Assembly: GCA_030715195.1 (NCBI GenBank)
Contig: JAUYVI010000005.1
Span: 620,001 to 684,000, forward strand
DNA: 64,000 nucleotides
Direction of reading: 5' to 3'
Source of the DNA: Dongia sedimenti
GTDB taxonomy: Bacteria > Pseudomonadota > Alphaproteobacteria > Dongiales > Dongiaceae
Each line of letters starts with the position of its first letter. Position 1 is the first letter of the stretch. Shown here one piece after another: positions 17,029 through 26,386 of the stretch. The translations under genes were made by a program, and so were the position numbers. The notes under the pieces were generated by a model. The model searched no databases. It was not told the DNA's origin and saw only the letters and a program-made list of their open reading frames with translations.

Positions 17029-19422
17029 TCAGCTCGACAGCAGCAGCACCGAGGCCTCGGCATCCTCGATCACCGCGCCGGCGACGTTGCCGAAGAACAG
17101 CGCCTCGCCCGGGCGGCGGTTGACGCCCATCACCACCAGATCGAAGCGGTGGCGCTTGATCTCGCGCAGGATCGCGTCGTGCGGCGCCATGTCGGTGTGG
17201 ACCGCCACCTGCGCCTCGGTGTCGTAGCGCTCGGCCCAGGTCACCAACTCCTTCAACGCCGCCTGCTCATGCTGATGCAGCGTGGCGCGGCCGCCCTTGC
17301 GCTTGCCGCCGGCGACATAGAGAAAGGTGATCGGCACGTCCTGGGCACGGGCCAGCATTACGGCGACCTCGGCGGCGCGGCGCGAGACGTTGTTGCCGCT
17401 GACCGGCACCAGGATCTTCAGGCGCCGGGTCGGATCGTTGCGGTGTTCGCCGCGGGCGATGGCGACGCCCAGCGGTCCCTCGAAGCCGGCGACAATGCGG
17501 GTCAGGTCGGCATGCAAGGCGCCGTCGGGTCCCAGCGTCTCCTCGACGCCGACCATCAGCAGGTCGTAGCCCTTGCGCGCCTCGCGGGCCACGATCGCCT
17601 CGGCCTGTTCGGCCGAGGCCTCGGTCCGGATCACGGAAACCGGGGGCGTGGCGGTCTTCGGGGCGGCGGGCTTCTCGTCCGGACCGGTCGCCCCGGCCGC
17701 GTTCTTGGCCTTGGCCGGAGTCTCTCCGTTCGGGTCTTCGCCGGTCATTTCTTCGACTGCAGCGGCTTCGGCTTCCGCCTGTTCCAAGTCATGCGCGCCC
17801 CGGGCGGTGTCCGCGCCGGCCTTGAGATCGGCTTCCGTACCGCTCTCGCGCTCTTCCTTGGTCTGGGTCTCGCCCTCCGGTCCCTGCATGCGCAGCAGCG
17901 TGGTCGGCGTGCCGCGGCGGCCGGCCAGCAGGCCGGTCATATGCGCCATGAACTTGCCGTTGGGACTGTCATCCACCGCGAGCAGCAGGCGCTCGACATT
18001 GGAGATGAAGCCCTTGGCCTCGAGCTCCTCGCGCTCGATCCGCTGGCGTTCCTCCTCGCGCATCGGCAGGCGGGCGAGGGACCAGCGCAGCGTCGGCGGC
18101 ATGGCCAGGGTGGTCAGCACCGCCATGGTGACGATCATGGTGAAGAGATTCTGGCTCAAGACGCCCATCGAGAGTCCGATGCTGGCGACGATCACCTCGG
18201 TAGAGCCGCGGGCATTCATCCCGCAGGCGATGGCGAGCGATTCCGGGAACTTCAAGCCGCCGAGCCGGCCGCCGGCAAAGGCGCCGGAGAACTTGCCGAT
18301 CGTGGCAATGGCGACGATGCCGGCGGTCAGCATCAGTATCTCCGGATCGCCGAGGATCGTGAGATCGGCCGTGAGGCCGGCCAGGCCGAAGAAGATCGGC
18401 ATGAACAAGGCGGTGATGACGCCGCGGAGCTGATCGTCGATCTGCCGGGTCAGGATCGGCGACTGGCCGACCAGGATGCCGGCGACGAAGGCGCCGAGCA
18501 CGTCGTGGACGCCGATCGCATCGGTGATCAGGGCCATGCCGAAGGTCAGCGCCAGGACCAGCGAGATCACCGGCAGCTCGCTCTCGAAATGATCATTGGT
18601 CCAGCGGATCAGCCAGAACACCAGGCGGCGCCCGACGGTGAAGCTGACCGCCAGGAAGACCAGGGTGCCGATCACGGATTTCGCCAAAGTCGGCCAGTCA
18701 AGCTGGCTGTTCTCGACCAGGCTCAGGGTGATGGCGATGATGATCCAGCCGATCGTGTCGTCGATCACCGCCGAGGCCAGGATCACCTGGCCGATGTTCC
18801 GGCGCATGAAGTTCATCTCGCGCACCACCACGGCGACGATCTTCACCGAGGAAATCGAGAGCGCGGTGCCGAGCAGGAGTGCTGCCGGGAAGCGCTCATC
18901 GGGACTGGGCAGCAGGAAGTCGGGAAGATACATCCCGAGCCCGAAGCCGCAGGCAAAGGGCAGCACGATGCCACAGACCGAGACCGCGAAGGAGGCACGG
19001 CCGGTCCGGCGGGCGAGACCGATATCGGTCTCCATGCCGGCCAGCAGCAGCAGCATCAGCACGCCGACCTGGCCGACCGCGTCGATCATGCCCTTTTGCG
19101 CCGTATCGGACGGGAAAATCGCCTGCTGCGCCTCCGGCCAGAGCGCGCCGAACACCGATGGCCCCAGCACCACGCCGGCCAGCAGGTGTCCCATGACCGA
19201 AGGCTGGCCGATCCGCTGCATCAGCTCGCCGAGCAGCCGGCCGGCCACCACCAGGATCAGGACCTCGGCGACGAACAGGGGAGTCGAAGGTTTGCCGACC
19301 GCATCCGCGGCAAAGGCGGAGGCGGCGGAGCAGAAAATGAGGGCGCCGACCAGCGGCACCATCAGCGGCGCAGGCCGGGCGTCGGCGGCGGTCGAAAGCC
19401 AGCCTGAGAATCCGCGGCGCAT
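17029..19422 (-). CDS. Kef-type cation/proton antiporter with C-terminal UspA domains
   Basis: About 797 residues. A signal-peptide-like segment (ALIFCSAASAFAADA) precedes a CPA2/Kef-type antiporter of about twelve helices, with VMGHLLAGVVLGPSVFG, SAVIDDTIGWI and the NARGSTEVIVASIG motif typical of the family. The cytoplasmic tail carries a first UspA-like half (LLLAVDDSPNGK), an acidic low-complexity linker of about 100 residues, and a second UspA domain ending in LVVMGVNRRPGEALFFGNVA. The fusion suggests nucleotide or stress control of K+/Na+ efflux. ATG 19422 has GGGAG upstream; ATG 19440 and 19464 are alternatives. Confidence 0.88.
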   Translation of the reverse strand: MRRGFSGWLSTAADARPAPLMVPLVGALIFCSAASAFAADAVGKPSTPLFVAEVLILVVAGRLLGELMQRIGQPSVMGHLLAGVVLGPSVFGALWPEAQQAIFPSDTAQKGMIDAVGQVGVLMLLLLAGMETDIGLARRTGRASFAVSVCGIVLPFACGFGLGMYLPDFLLPSPDERFPAALLLGTALSISSVKIVAVVVREMNFMRRNIGQVILASAVIDDTIGWIIIAITLSLVENSQLDWPTLAKSVIGTLVFLAVSFTVGRRLVFWLIRWTNDHFESELPVISLVLALTFGMALITDAIGVHDVLGAFVAGILVGQSPILTRQIDDQLRGVITALFMPIFFGLAGLTADLTILGDPEILMLTAGIVAIATIGKFSGAFAGGRLGGLKFPESLAIACGMNARGSTEVIVASIGLSMGVLSQNLFTMIVTMAVLTTLAMPPTLRWSLARLPMREEERQRIEREELEAKGFISNVERLLLAVDDSPNGKFMAHMTGLLAGRRGTPTTLLRMQGPEGETQTKEERESGTEADLKAGADTARGAHDLEQAEAEAAAVEEMTGEDPNGETPAKAKNAAGATGPDEKPAAPKTATPPVSVIRTEASAEQAEAIVAREARKGYDLLMVGVEETLGPDGALHADLTRIVAGFEGPLGVAIARGEHRNDPTRRLKILVPVSGNNVSRRAAEVAVMLARAQDVPITFLYVAGGKRKGGRATLHQHEQAALKELVTWAERYDTEAQVAVHTDMAPHDAILREIKRHRFDLVVMGVNRRPGEALFFGNVAGAVIEDAEASVLLLSS

Positions 19423-19499
19423 GACGCTCCCGATGTCCATGAAAGGCGGGCCCACCCGACCCATAGCCGGACCAATGTGAAATGGGCGCGGTGGTTCCT

Positions 19500-20495
19500 T
19501 TAGGGCATGCAGGCCTTGGCGGAATCACGCGGGAAGCCGCGCAGGCGGTCGAACAGCTGCTTCAGCGGATCGGCGGCCCAGGCCTGGGTGACGAAATCGT
19601 TGTGCACCACCTTCGGCCCGGTATCGAGGAAGACGATGTCGCCGGCTTCCAGGCAAGGGGGCAGGTCGAGGGCGAAGTCGATGCCCTGGCTCATCAATTG
19701 GTCTTGCACGGCGCCATTGCCTTCGGCGCTGGACGCTGTGAAAGCGCTGAAGAAGAAGGCGCCGGCCTGGTGGTCTTCGATCCAGCCGGAGAATTTCTCG
19801 GTCTCGCCATAGATCGCGTCGAGCAGGATGACGCCGGTGACGCGCCGGTTCGCCCCGCCGACCTCCAGCGCCCAGGCGGCCGGCAGATAGCCGCCGCTAT
19901 AGGCGACCAGGATCACCGGCATGCGCGCGAAGTCCTTGGCGGTCATGCCCTCGCCGGCCAGCTCTGCGAGCCTGGCGTCTGCTTCGCGCAGATAGCGGGC
20001 GAAGGCGCCCGGCTCCCAGAACCCGCCGGCGCTGGAATCCAGCGCGTCGGTCGCCAGCTGCGGCGCCAGCAGCACGGCGTTGAGATTGGAGGTCGCGAGC
20101 TGCTGCGGCACCTGCTGGCGTGCGATCACATCGCGGCCGAGCGTCGCCTGGTTGCCGTGCAGGAAGATCACGATCGCACCCTTGCGGCGGCGATCAAAGC
20201 CGGACGGAATGTAGAGCAGGCTGCGCGGGTCGCTGTAGGTTTCGTCTTCCCAATAGACTCCCCCGCGCGGCGTGGTATGGCCGCGGCGCGAACCGCTTCC
20301 GGCATCGAGGAACGGCGCGTCGTCATGGGTTTCGTCGCCGGGCACCATGCCGCGATAGGGAAAGGGCGCGCTCTCGAATGGCACCAGCTGGGCTTTGCCG
20401 TCGAGGGCTTGCAAGGACTGGTCCACGCTATCGGCCTGCACGGTCGCAGCGGGCAGCATGAACAGGAGCAGGCCGATCGATCGCAGGCGCGCCAT
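19500..20495 (-). CDS. Secreted alpha/beta-hydrolase-like protein of unknown substrate
   Basis: A 331-residue protein with an N-terminal signal peptide (LRSIGLLLFMLPAATVQA). The body has GAIVIFLHGNQAT, an oxyanion-type HG motif, and AYSGGYLPAAWAL, a serine nucleophile elbow with G-x-S partly relaxed (Y-S-G-G), followed by GVILLDAIYG. These fit an alpha/beta hydrolase or esterase-like fold, but the catalytic acid is not obvious. ATG 20495 is preferred; GTG 20513 would overlap the previous stop by four bases. It is last in an operon of exported or membrane proteins. Confidence 0.7.
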   Translation of the reverse strand: MARLRSIGLLLFMLPAATVQADSVDQSLQALDGKAQLVPFESAPFPYRGMVPGDETHDDAPFLDAGSGSRRGHTTPRGGVYWEDETYSDPRSLLYIPSGFDRRRKGAIVIFLHGNQATLGRDVIARQQVPQQLATSNLNAVLLAPQLATDALDSSAGGFWEPGAFARYLREADARLAELAGEGMTAKDFARMPVILVAYSGGYLPAAWALEVGGANRRVTGVILLDAIYGETEKFSGWIEDHQAGAFFFSAFTASSAEGNGAVQDQLMSQGIDFALDLPPCLEAGDIVFLDTGPKVVHNDFVTQAWAADPLKQLFDRLRGFPRDSAKACMP

Positions 20496-20509
20496 GCACG
20501 TCAAGTTCC

Positions 20510-23125
20510 TCACGCGGGGCGCGGCGATCTTGGCAGCAGCACGGCGAAAAAGGAAGGCAGCGCCAGCAGGTAGGCGGCGCCGGCGATCGCGAGCACCGCG
20601 CTGAGGCCGAACGTGGTGGCGACGATCGGCACTAGAGCCGCGCCGATCACCGAGAAGCAGCCGTTGATGCCCCAGGCCCAGAGAAACATGTGGTCCTTGC
20701 CAAGCCGTCCCAGCGTGGTCATGGCGGTCGGCATCGGGAAGCCCATCAGGAAGGTCGGTGGCGCCAGCAGCAGGATCGAGAGCAGAAGGCGCGCGCCATA
20801 GGGCAGGGCGCCGACCCAGTCCAGGACCGGATCGATCAAGGTGCCGTAGCCGATCAGCAACAAGCCGATCGCGACGAAGATCATCGGCATCACCCGGCGG
20901 CTGCGATCGAGAAAGCGCTCCGAGGCGAAGCTGCCGATCCCGGAGAAGACCAGCATGCCGGTGATCAGCACCGCGGCGGAGACGGTGGCGTTGCCGAGCG
21001 CCTCGATGAATTTGGCGATCAGGCCGACCTCGACCATGATGTAGCCGAGGCCGAGGCAGGCGAAGTAGACGATGGTGCCGAGCTTGCCGGGATTGTGGCT
21101 GAAGATCGAGCGCCAGCCGAGCAGCACGGGCAGCAGGATCAGCACCAGCGACACCGCCGTCGCGACGCCGAGCGTCGCCCAGAGCAGCAGATAGCCCCAG
21201 TCATCCTGGAACAGCTCCAGCCGGTCGGTGATGCGCGGCAGGTCGCTCGCCTTCTCATAGGCGGCAAAATACGGCCGGTCGTTGGTCAGCGGATGGATGT
21301 CGAAGACATAGCGCTGGGCGAGCTCGTCCCAGCCGCCGAAGATCAGGCTGTGCCAGGCCAGCCGGCCCATGGCGATGGCGGGCAGAACCTGCGGTGCCGT
21401 GTCGTCGCCCGCATTGTCCAGGGTGGGATCGGCGGCATCCGCGCCGGATGCGTCGTCCTGCGGCTTGCCGTCGCCGAAGATCTGCGCGTGGTATTCGGCC
21501 AGCAATGCGTCGGCGCCGCTGCCGTCGAACTCCATGCCGGGATAGTAGACCTCGTCGAAAGAGAGGCCCTTGGTGGTGTCGCGCAGCTTCGCGATTTCAC
21601 CGGGCGAGAACCCGCCGCGCTTGTAGAGCACGGTGGTGGTCGAGAGATAGGTCGAGATCGCGTAGAAGGCGTTTTCCGGATTGGTGGTGTCGACCTGGCG
21701 GGCGGCGAACACCATCGTGGCGTAGAGGCGCAGCACCGATTTCGGCGGGTCCTCCTTGTTCCAGAGCGTCACCGAGAGAATGCCGCCGGCCTTCAGCGCG
21801 CGCATGTAGGTGCGCATCGCCTCCTCGGTGTAGCCGTATTTCTCGACGATGGCGAAGCCGCCGGGATTGGAGAGGCCCGCGGAATCGGCGAGGCTCAAGT
21901 CGATCACGTCGTAGTGGTTGCCGGTGCCGGCGAGATAGAGCCTTCCGTCATAGCCGATCACCTTGACCTTGGGGTCGTGCAGCAGGTCGCCGGTGAAGGC
22001 GCGCAGCTCCTGGTGATTCTGGAAGGCATCGCGGATCGCGGGGTTGGCTTCGGCCACGGTCACCGATCTGGCGCCGCTGCGCAAGGCAACCACGGTCGAG
22101 ATGCCGCCGGCGAATTGCGCGACGAAGGTGTCGGCCTGCGGTTTGAGCACATAGGGATAGTGCATCGGCAGGAACCGGAAATAGGCGGTCTGCGCCTCGG
22201 GCAGGCTGCGCATCACACCGATCGGGCCGTCGCCGTCGATATACATGCCCCAATAGGCATTGGCCGGCATCTCCGGAAGATTGAAGGCGGCGTTGTCGGA
22301 GAGGCCCGGCGCGAAATGCAGGTAGGAGCTGGAATAGAGCTCGAGTTCGCCGAACGGCGAGATGTCGTGATAGACCCGGCTCATGTCCGGAAACTTCCGG
22401 GCATAGGCGACGCCCTTGTAGTCCGAGGTCGCGAGCTTCGGCATGCCGAGCCAATCCGGCGCCAGGAAATGCCCGCCGAAAGCAAGCAGGGTCGCGATTC
22501 CGAGCAGCAGCGTCGCGCGTCGGTCGTGTTGCGCGACGAACCACAGCCATGCGCCGATCGCCCAGAGTGCCAGGGGTGCCGCGATCAGATTCTCCGGCGG
22601 CAGGAGATACATGGCGCCCAGCACCGAGAAGCCGCAGAGCCCCGAGCCGACCAGATCGGCGAAATAAACCCGGGCGAAGGCCTTGCGACTGCGCAGCAGC
22701 ACCGTGCCGATGAACAGCGCCCCGGCCAGGAAAGGCAGGAAATAAAGCAGGAAGTTCGCCAGCAGCAGCCATTTCTGCCGCGGATCGGAGATCAGGAAGA
22801 TCGCGTTGAACGGAATCTGCTGCGCGATGAGATTGGCCGCCACCATCAGGGGCCCGAACAGCAGCAGCGCCGTTGCGGCGACGCCGCGCCAATGGCGCTC
22901 GAACCAGTCCTTGCCGGCGCACATCACGGCGCTGGTCAGGCCGAAGCCGAGCAGCGCCAGGCTCACCACCAGCGAGCCGAAATGCACCCAGTTGCCGACC
23001 GCGAAGATCCGCATGATGCAGATCTGCAGCGCGATCACCGATCCCGCCACCAGGCCGACCGCGAGATAGGCCGGCAGCGGAATCCGGCCGTCGGTCGTCA
23101 GGGCCGCTGAGTCACCGGAGGTCAC
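20510..23125 (-). CDS. Polytopic membrane protein with spermidine-synthase-like domain
   Basis: An 871-residue fusion. About seven N-terminal membrane helices (residues 15-235) are followed by a soluble Rossmann-like domain (about 320-480) and a second helix block (about 640-860). The soluble part resembles spermidine synthases: VAQFAGGISTVVALRSGA where the GGGDG loop would be, VTVAEANPAI as the acidic ribose contact, and YDVIDLSLAD. The glycine loop and the catalytic Asp region are degenerate, so polyamine synthesis is doubtful. Four-base overlaps or near-overlaps join it to the exported methyltransferase before it and the secreted hydrolase after it. Function unknown. Confidence 0.8.
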   Translation of the reverse strand: MTSGDSAALTTDGRIPLPAYLAVGLVAGSVIALQICIMRIFAVGNWVHFGSLVVSLALLGFGLTSAVMCAGKDWFERHWRGVAATALLLFGPLMVAANLIAQQIPFNAIFLISDPRQKWLLLANFLLYFLPFLAGALFIGTVLLRSRKAFARVYFADLVGSGLCGFSVLGAMYLLPPENLIAAPLALWAIGAWLWFVAQHDRRATLLLGIATLLAFGGHFLAPDWLGMPKLATSDYKGVAYARKFPDMSRVYHDISPFGELELYSSSYLHFAPGLSDNAAFNLPEMPANAYWGMYIDGDGPIGVMRSLPEAQTAYFRFLPMHYPYVLKPQADTFVAQFAGGISTVVALRSGARSVTVAEANPAIRDAFQNHQELRAFTGDLLHDPKVKVIGYDGRLYLAGTGNHYDVIDLSLADSAGLSNPGGFAIVEKYGYTEEAMRTYMRALKAGGILSVTLWNKEDPPKSVLRLYATMVFAARQVDTTNPENAFYAISTYLSTTTVLYKRGGFSPGEIAKLRDTTKGLSFDEVYYPGMEFDGSGADALLAEYHAQIFGDGKPQDDASGADAADPTLDNAGDDTAPQVLPAIAMGRLAWHSLIFGGWDELAQRYVFDIHPLTNDRPYFAAYEKASDLPRITDRLELFQDDWGYLLLWATLGVATAVSLVLILLPVLLGWRSIFSHNPGKLGTIVYFACLGLGYIMVEVGLIAKFIEALGNATVSAAVLITGMLVFSGIGSFASERFLDRSRRVMPMIFVAIGLLLIGYGTLIDPVLDWVGALPYGARLLLSILLLAPPTFLMGFPMPTAMTTLGRLGKDHMFLWAWGINGCFSVIGAALVPIVATTFGLSAVLAIAGAAYLLALPSFFAVLLPRSPRPA

Positions 23126-23994
23126 TGGCCGCCGTTATGCGTGCCCTTGATCGTGTCGCCGGAGAGCGCGGTGAAAGGCACGAAGGGCACGATGCGGCCG
23201 TTGTAGATGTCGCTGCGCGCGACCGTGATGGTGCCGTCGGCCGCCTTCTGCTTGGTCACCTTCAGCACGTGCTGGGCGCCCGGCGGGCCGACCGGGATCA
23301 CCATGATGCCGCCGTCCTTCAGCTGCTGGAGCAGCGGCGGCGGCACATGGTCGATGCCGCAGGTGACGATGATCTTGTCGAAGGGCGCCGCCTCTTCCCA
23401 GCCGTAGTAACCGTCGGCGTTCTTGCTGGTGATCGCCTTGTATTCGCTGTAGCCGGCGGCAATCAGTTCGTCATAGGTCTGGCGCGTGCGCTCGGCCAGC
23501 GGCTTGATGATCTCGATGGTCCAGACCTTGTCGGTGAGGTTCGAGAGATAGGCCGACTGGTAGCCGGAGCCGGTGCCGATCTCCAGCACCTTCTCGCCCT
23601 TCTGTACGTCGATCGAGGTGGTCATGCGCCCGACCAGATGCGGGCCGGAGATGGTGACCCCGTAGCCGATGTCGAGAAAGGCATTGGCATAGGCGCGCGG
23701 CAGGTTGCCGGGCCGCACGAATTTCTCGCGCGGCGTCATCAGGAAGGCGCGCTTGTTGCGGTCGTCTTTCAGGTCCTTGTTGTCGACCAGCACGCGGTAG
23801 CGCTTCCAGTGCTCGGCCAGATAGACCGGATCCTCGCCGCGATTGGCCTGCATCCAGCCGATGTAGGTCTTGGCGCTGTCGGCCGGCGGCATGGCGTCCC
23901 AATTGTAGGGGACGGGCACATTGGCGAGCGCGCGCTGGGCGGCCAGGCCGGCGGCCATGGCGGCCGAACCGGCGAGAAAATGACGGCGATTCAA
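23122..23994 (-). CDS. pcm: Tat-exported protein-L-isoaspartate O-methyltransferase
   Basis: A 290-residue PCMT-family protein. The methyltransferase motif I is intact (VLEIGTGSGYQSAYLS), as are the upstream GYGVTISGPHLVG region that binds the substrate and the later FDKIIVTCGIDHVP. It starts with a twin-arginine signal, NRRHFLAGSAAMAAGLAAQ. Cytoplasmic PCMT repairs isoaspartate with S-adenosylmethionine; a Tat signal on it is unusual because SAM is not expected in the periplasm. TTG 23994 has GGGGGAAG just upstream and is preferred to TTG 24018. It overlaps the membrane protein gene by four bases. Confidence 0.85.
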   Translation of the reverse strand: MNRRHFLAGSAAMAAGLAAQRALANVPVPYNWDAMPPADSAKTYIGWMQANRGEDPVYLAEHWKRYRVLVDNKDLKDDRNKRAFLMTPREKFVRPGNLPRAYANAFLDIGYGVTISGPHLVGRMTTSIDVQKGEKVLEIGTGSGYQSAYLSNLTDKVWTIEIIKPLAERTRQTYDELIAAGYSEYKAITSKNADGYYGWEEAAPFDKIIVTCGIDHVPPPLLQQLKDGGIMVIPVGPPGAQHVLKVTKQKAADGTITVARSDIYNGRIVPFVPFTALSGDTIKGTHNGGQ

Positions 23995-24030
23995 GCGACT
24001 TCCCCCGAGCAGATGCAAGTTCCAGGCGCG

Positions 24031-24056
24031 AAAAATGCGGCCGCGACGGCCGCATT
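24031..24056 (-). terminator. Rho-independent terminator after the beta-propeller lipoprotein gene
   Basis: On the minus strand AATGCGGCCG-TCG-CGGCCGCATT, a perfect 10-bp stem, runs into a TTTTT tract. It sits between the beta-propeller stop and the PCMT start. It either ends the first transcript or attenuates read-through into the methyltransferase operon. Confidence 0.75.
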
Positions 24057-24094
24057 GTCCACCTTCACTCTATAACACAAACCCATGGTTCGGT

Positions 24095-25381
24095 TCACCG
24101 CATATTGCCGGTATGGCCCAGGGAATAGCGACCAGGCTGCGGCCAGACCGCAAGACCGTGCGGCTCCTTGCCGACCGCGATCGAGCTGACGGCGCCGCTT
24201 TTCGTGTCGAACCGATAGACCACATTGTCGAACCGGCCCGAGAGCCAGAGATAGCGGCCGTCCGGCGAGACATTGCCCATGTCCGGGCTGCCACCGCCGG
24301 GAATCGGCCAGTTCGCCACCACCCGGCGGGTCGCGAAGTCGATCACCGAGACGCTGCCCATCCCGTGCTTTCTGCCCTCGACCCGGTGCGAACCGCGGTT
24401 GGCGACGTAGAGCTTGCTGCCGTCGCGTGAGGGGTAGAGGCCGTGGGCGCCGCGCCCGGTCGGGATGAAGCCGATCTCGACAAAACTGTCGCCGTCGACC
24501 AGATAGACGCCGTCGGCCAGCATGTCGGCGACATAGAAGACCCTTCCGTCGGGCGAGATGCGAATATCCTGCGGCATGCCGTTGGCGGCGCAGACGGGGA
24601 AGCCGGTCTCGGCGTCGGTGAACGACGCGGGGGTGAAGCCGGCATTGCTTTCCTTCTGCGCATTCTCCTTGGACAGGGTCAGGTAGCCGACCACCTCGCG
24701 CTTCACCAGGTCGATCTTGGCGATGCCGCCTGCATATTCGCAGGTGAACAGCGCATAGCGCCCGTCGATCGAGAAGTCCGCATGGTTGATCCCGGCGCAG
24801 CCCGGCGTCGGCAGGGACCATTGCAGCGCCATGGTGTGGGGATCGCGGAAGTCGAGGCGCTGGCTTTCCTCCGCGACCACGATCGCCGACTTGCCGTCCG
24901 GCGTGAAATACATGTTGTAGGGATCATCGACCGGAATGCTGCGGCCCGGCTTCGCAGTCTTCGGATTGATCGGGGTCACGCTGCCGTTCACCCGGTTCTC
25001 CGCGTTGTTCACGACCCAGAGCGTCTTCAGGTCCCAGGACGGGACGACATGCTGCGGATTGACTCCAGTCCGGAACCGTCCGACCACCTTCATGAGCGCG
25101 GGATCGATCACGGTGACGTCGCCGGAAATGCGGTCGGGCACGTAGACGCGGTAGAGCGCGCCCTGAACCGCCGGGCTGAAGCGGTTGGCGCCCATCTCGC
25201 TGTAGAGGTTCTCCGGATCGACCACCGGCGGCATGCCGGCCACTGTCGAGACCGCGCGCGGTTCGTGGTTGGGAATAGCGGCATCGGTTTCGGCGGAGGC
25301 GCCGGACAACCACTTACAGGAAGCCAACGCCAACGCCGCGCTCAAGGCCGCCAGCCATCGGGAAGGAAAGCGGATATTCAA
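24095..25381 (-). CDS. YncE-like beta-propeller lipoprotein
   Basis: A 428-residue protein with a lipoprotein signal (lipobox LASC, Cys22) and repeated YVTN/NHL-type propeller blades: DRISGDVTVIDPALMKVVGR, YFTPDGKSAIVVAEE, VSPDGRYLWLSGRF and YVANRGSH. Such proteins bind DNA, peptides or metal cofactors in the periplasm; no specific ligand is visible. It lies 76 bp upstream of the PCMT gene on the same strand, separated by a strong hairpin, and probably belongs functionally with the exported set. Confidence 0.85.
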   Translation of the reverse strand: MNIRFPSRWLAALSAALALASCKWLSGASAETDAAIPNHEPRAVSTVAGMPPVVDPENLYSEMGANRFSPAVQGALYRVYVPDRISGDVTVIDPALMKVVGRFRTGVNPQHVVPSWDLKTLWVVNNAENRVNGSVTPINPKTAKPGRSIPVDDPYNMYFTPDGKSAIVVAEESQRLDFRDPHTMALQWSLPTPGCAGINHADFSIDGRYALFTCEYAGGIAKIDLVKREVVGYLTLSKENAQKESNAGFTPASFTDAETGFPVCAANGMPQDIRISPDGRVFYVADMLADGVYLVDGDSFVEIGFIPTGRGAHGLYPSRDGSKLYVANRGSHRVEGRKHGMGSVSVIDFATRRVVANWPIPGGGSPDMGNVSPDGRYLWLSGRFDNVVYRFDTKSGAVSSIAVGKEPHGLAVWPQPGRYSLGHTGNMR

Positions 25382-25559
25382 GGCTCGCTCATGTCACAGC
25401 AGCATTCACTGCCGCAGGTAACATGGCGCGAAGTCGCGGGACAACGAGTTTACGGTAACAGTTTGAAACGGCCCCCAAAGATCCGCAAAGGGCGTTACCG
25501 GAACGTGAACGGCCCGGGCGCCGTCCGGGCAACCGGGCCGCGTCTACGCCAAAGCCAGC

Positions 25560-26339
25560 CTAGTAGATGTCGTTCTGCAGCCGGACCGCCTCGTCGCGCC
25601 GGTTGCGGAGATCGACCGCATTCGCACCCGCGGTCGAGCGCAAGGTCACATCGGTCGCGACGGCGCCTTGGTTCGCATAGAGCGCCGCGGCGGCGTCGTG
25701 GTCGGCGATGACCTGGGCCAGATAATAGCGATCGAAATCCCAGCCGTTCAGGCGCGACAGCCGGTCCACCGCCTGGCTGCCGGCCGGACTGGGCGTCCAG
25801 GCGAGCGACACGTTGCGGCGGAGCGCGATGCCGTCGAGATTGTCGGACAGGCGCCGATGGGTGTTGATGGTGTCCATCGCGAAGTCGCGCACGGCCGGCG
25901 ATTGCGCCCGCTGGTAGGCGAGGCGAGAGAGCGCGATCTCGGTCGCGTTGAACTGCGACGCGCGAGCCATGAAGTCCACGTCGCTGCCGACGATCGTCGT
26001 GCTGACGGGAACCTGGTTGGCTGGCACCAGCACCGTCGAGCCGACGGTGTTCACTCCCAACGTGTTGGTCGGACTGACCGTGTTGGCCGGAACCAGCACC
26101 GTCGTGGTGGTCGCCGTCTGTGCCGGCATCAGCACCGTGGTGGTGCCCACCGGCGCCAAGGTCGGGCTGACCGCCGGGGCGTTGTTCGACGCATACGTCT
26201 TGCCGGTCGACGTCTTGGTGTTTCCGTAAGCGTCTTTGCTGTGCGGGTACGTGCTCGGACTGCCGCAACCGGCAACCGTAACGGCGGCGGCGGCAAGCGC
26301 CGCGGTCGCCAGGAGCGCTGCGCGCTTGGTCCTGGTCAT
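25560..26339 (-). CDS. DUF4142-domain lipoprotein with VLVPAN repeats
   Basis: A 259-residue lipoprotein (lipobox VAGC, Cys25). A low-complexity Ser/Thr/Asn linker carries three near-repeats (TVLMPAQT, TVLVPANT, TVLVPANQ). It is followed by a four-helix DUF4142 domain (about 120-259) starting DVDFMARASQFNATEIALSR and including VRDFAMDTINTHRRL and DRYYLAQVIADHDAA. DUF4142 proteins are ferritin-like exported proteins of unknown function, common in stress loci. A DUF3309 gene lies just upstream on the same strand. Confidence 0.85.
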   Translation of the reverse strand: MTRTKRAALLATAALAAAAVTVAGCGSPSTYPHSKDAYGNTKTSTGKTYASNNAPAVSPTLAPVGTTTVLMPAQTATTTTVLVPANTVSPTNTLGVNTVGSTVLVPANQVPVSTTIVGSDVDFMARASQFNATEIALSRLAYQRAQSPAVRDFAMDTINTHRRLSDNLDGIALRRNVSLAWTPSPAGSQAVDRLSRLNGWDFDRYYLAQVIADHDAAAALYANQGAVATDVTLRSTAGANAVDLRNRRDEAVRLQNDIY

Positions 26340-26386
26340 AGCGAACCTCTCAAGCTTTCAAAAAGGGGCCGAGCCTGGGCTCGGCG

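Noticed and set aside
17149..19407. 752-codon plus-strand frame
   Set aside because: Antisense of the Kef-type antiporter, dominated by Gln/His/Asp runs from its reverse complement.
20690..23110. 806-codon plus-strand frame
   Set aside because: Antisense of the membrane SpeE-like gene; no domain recognisable.
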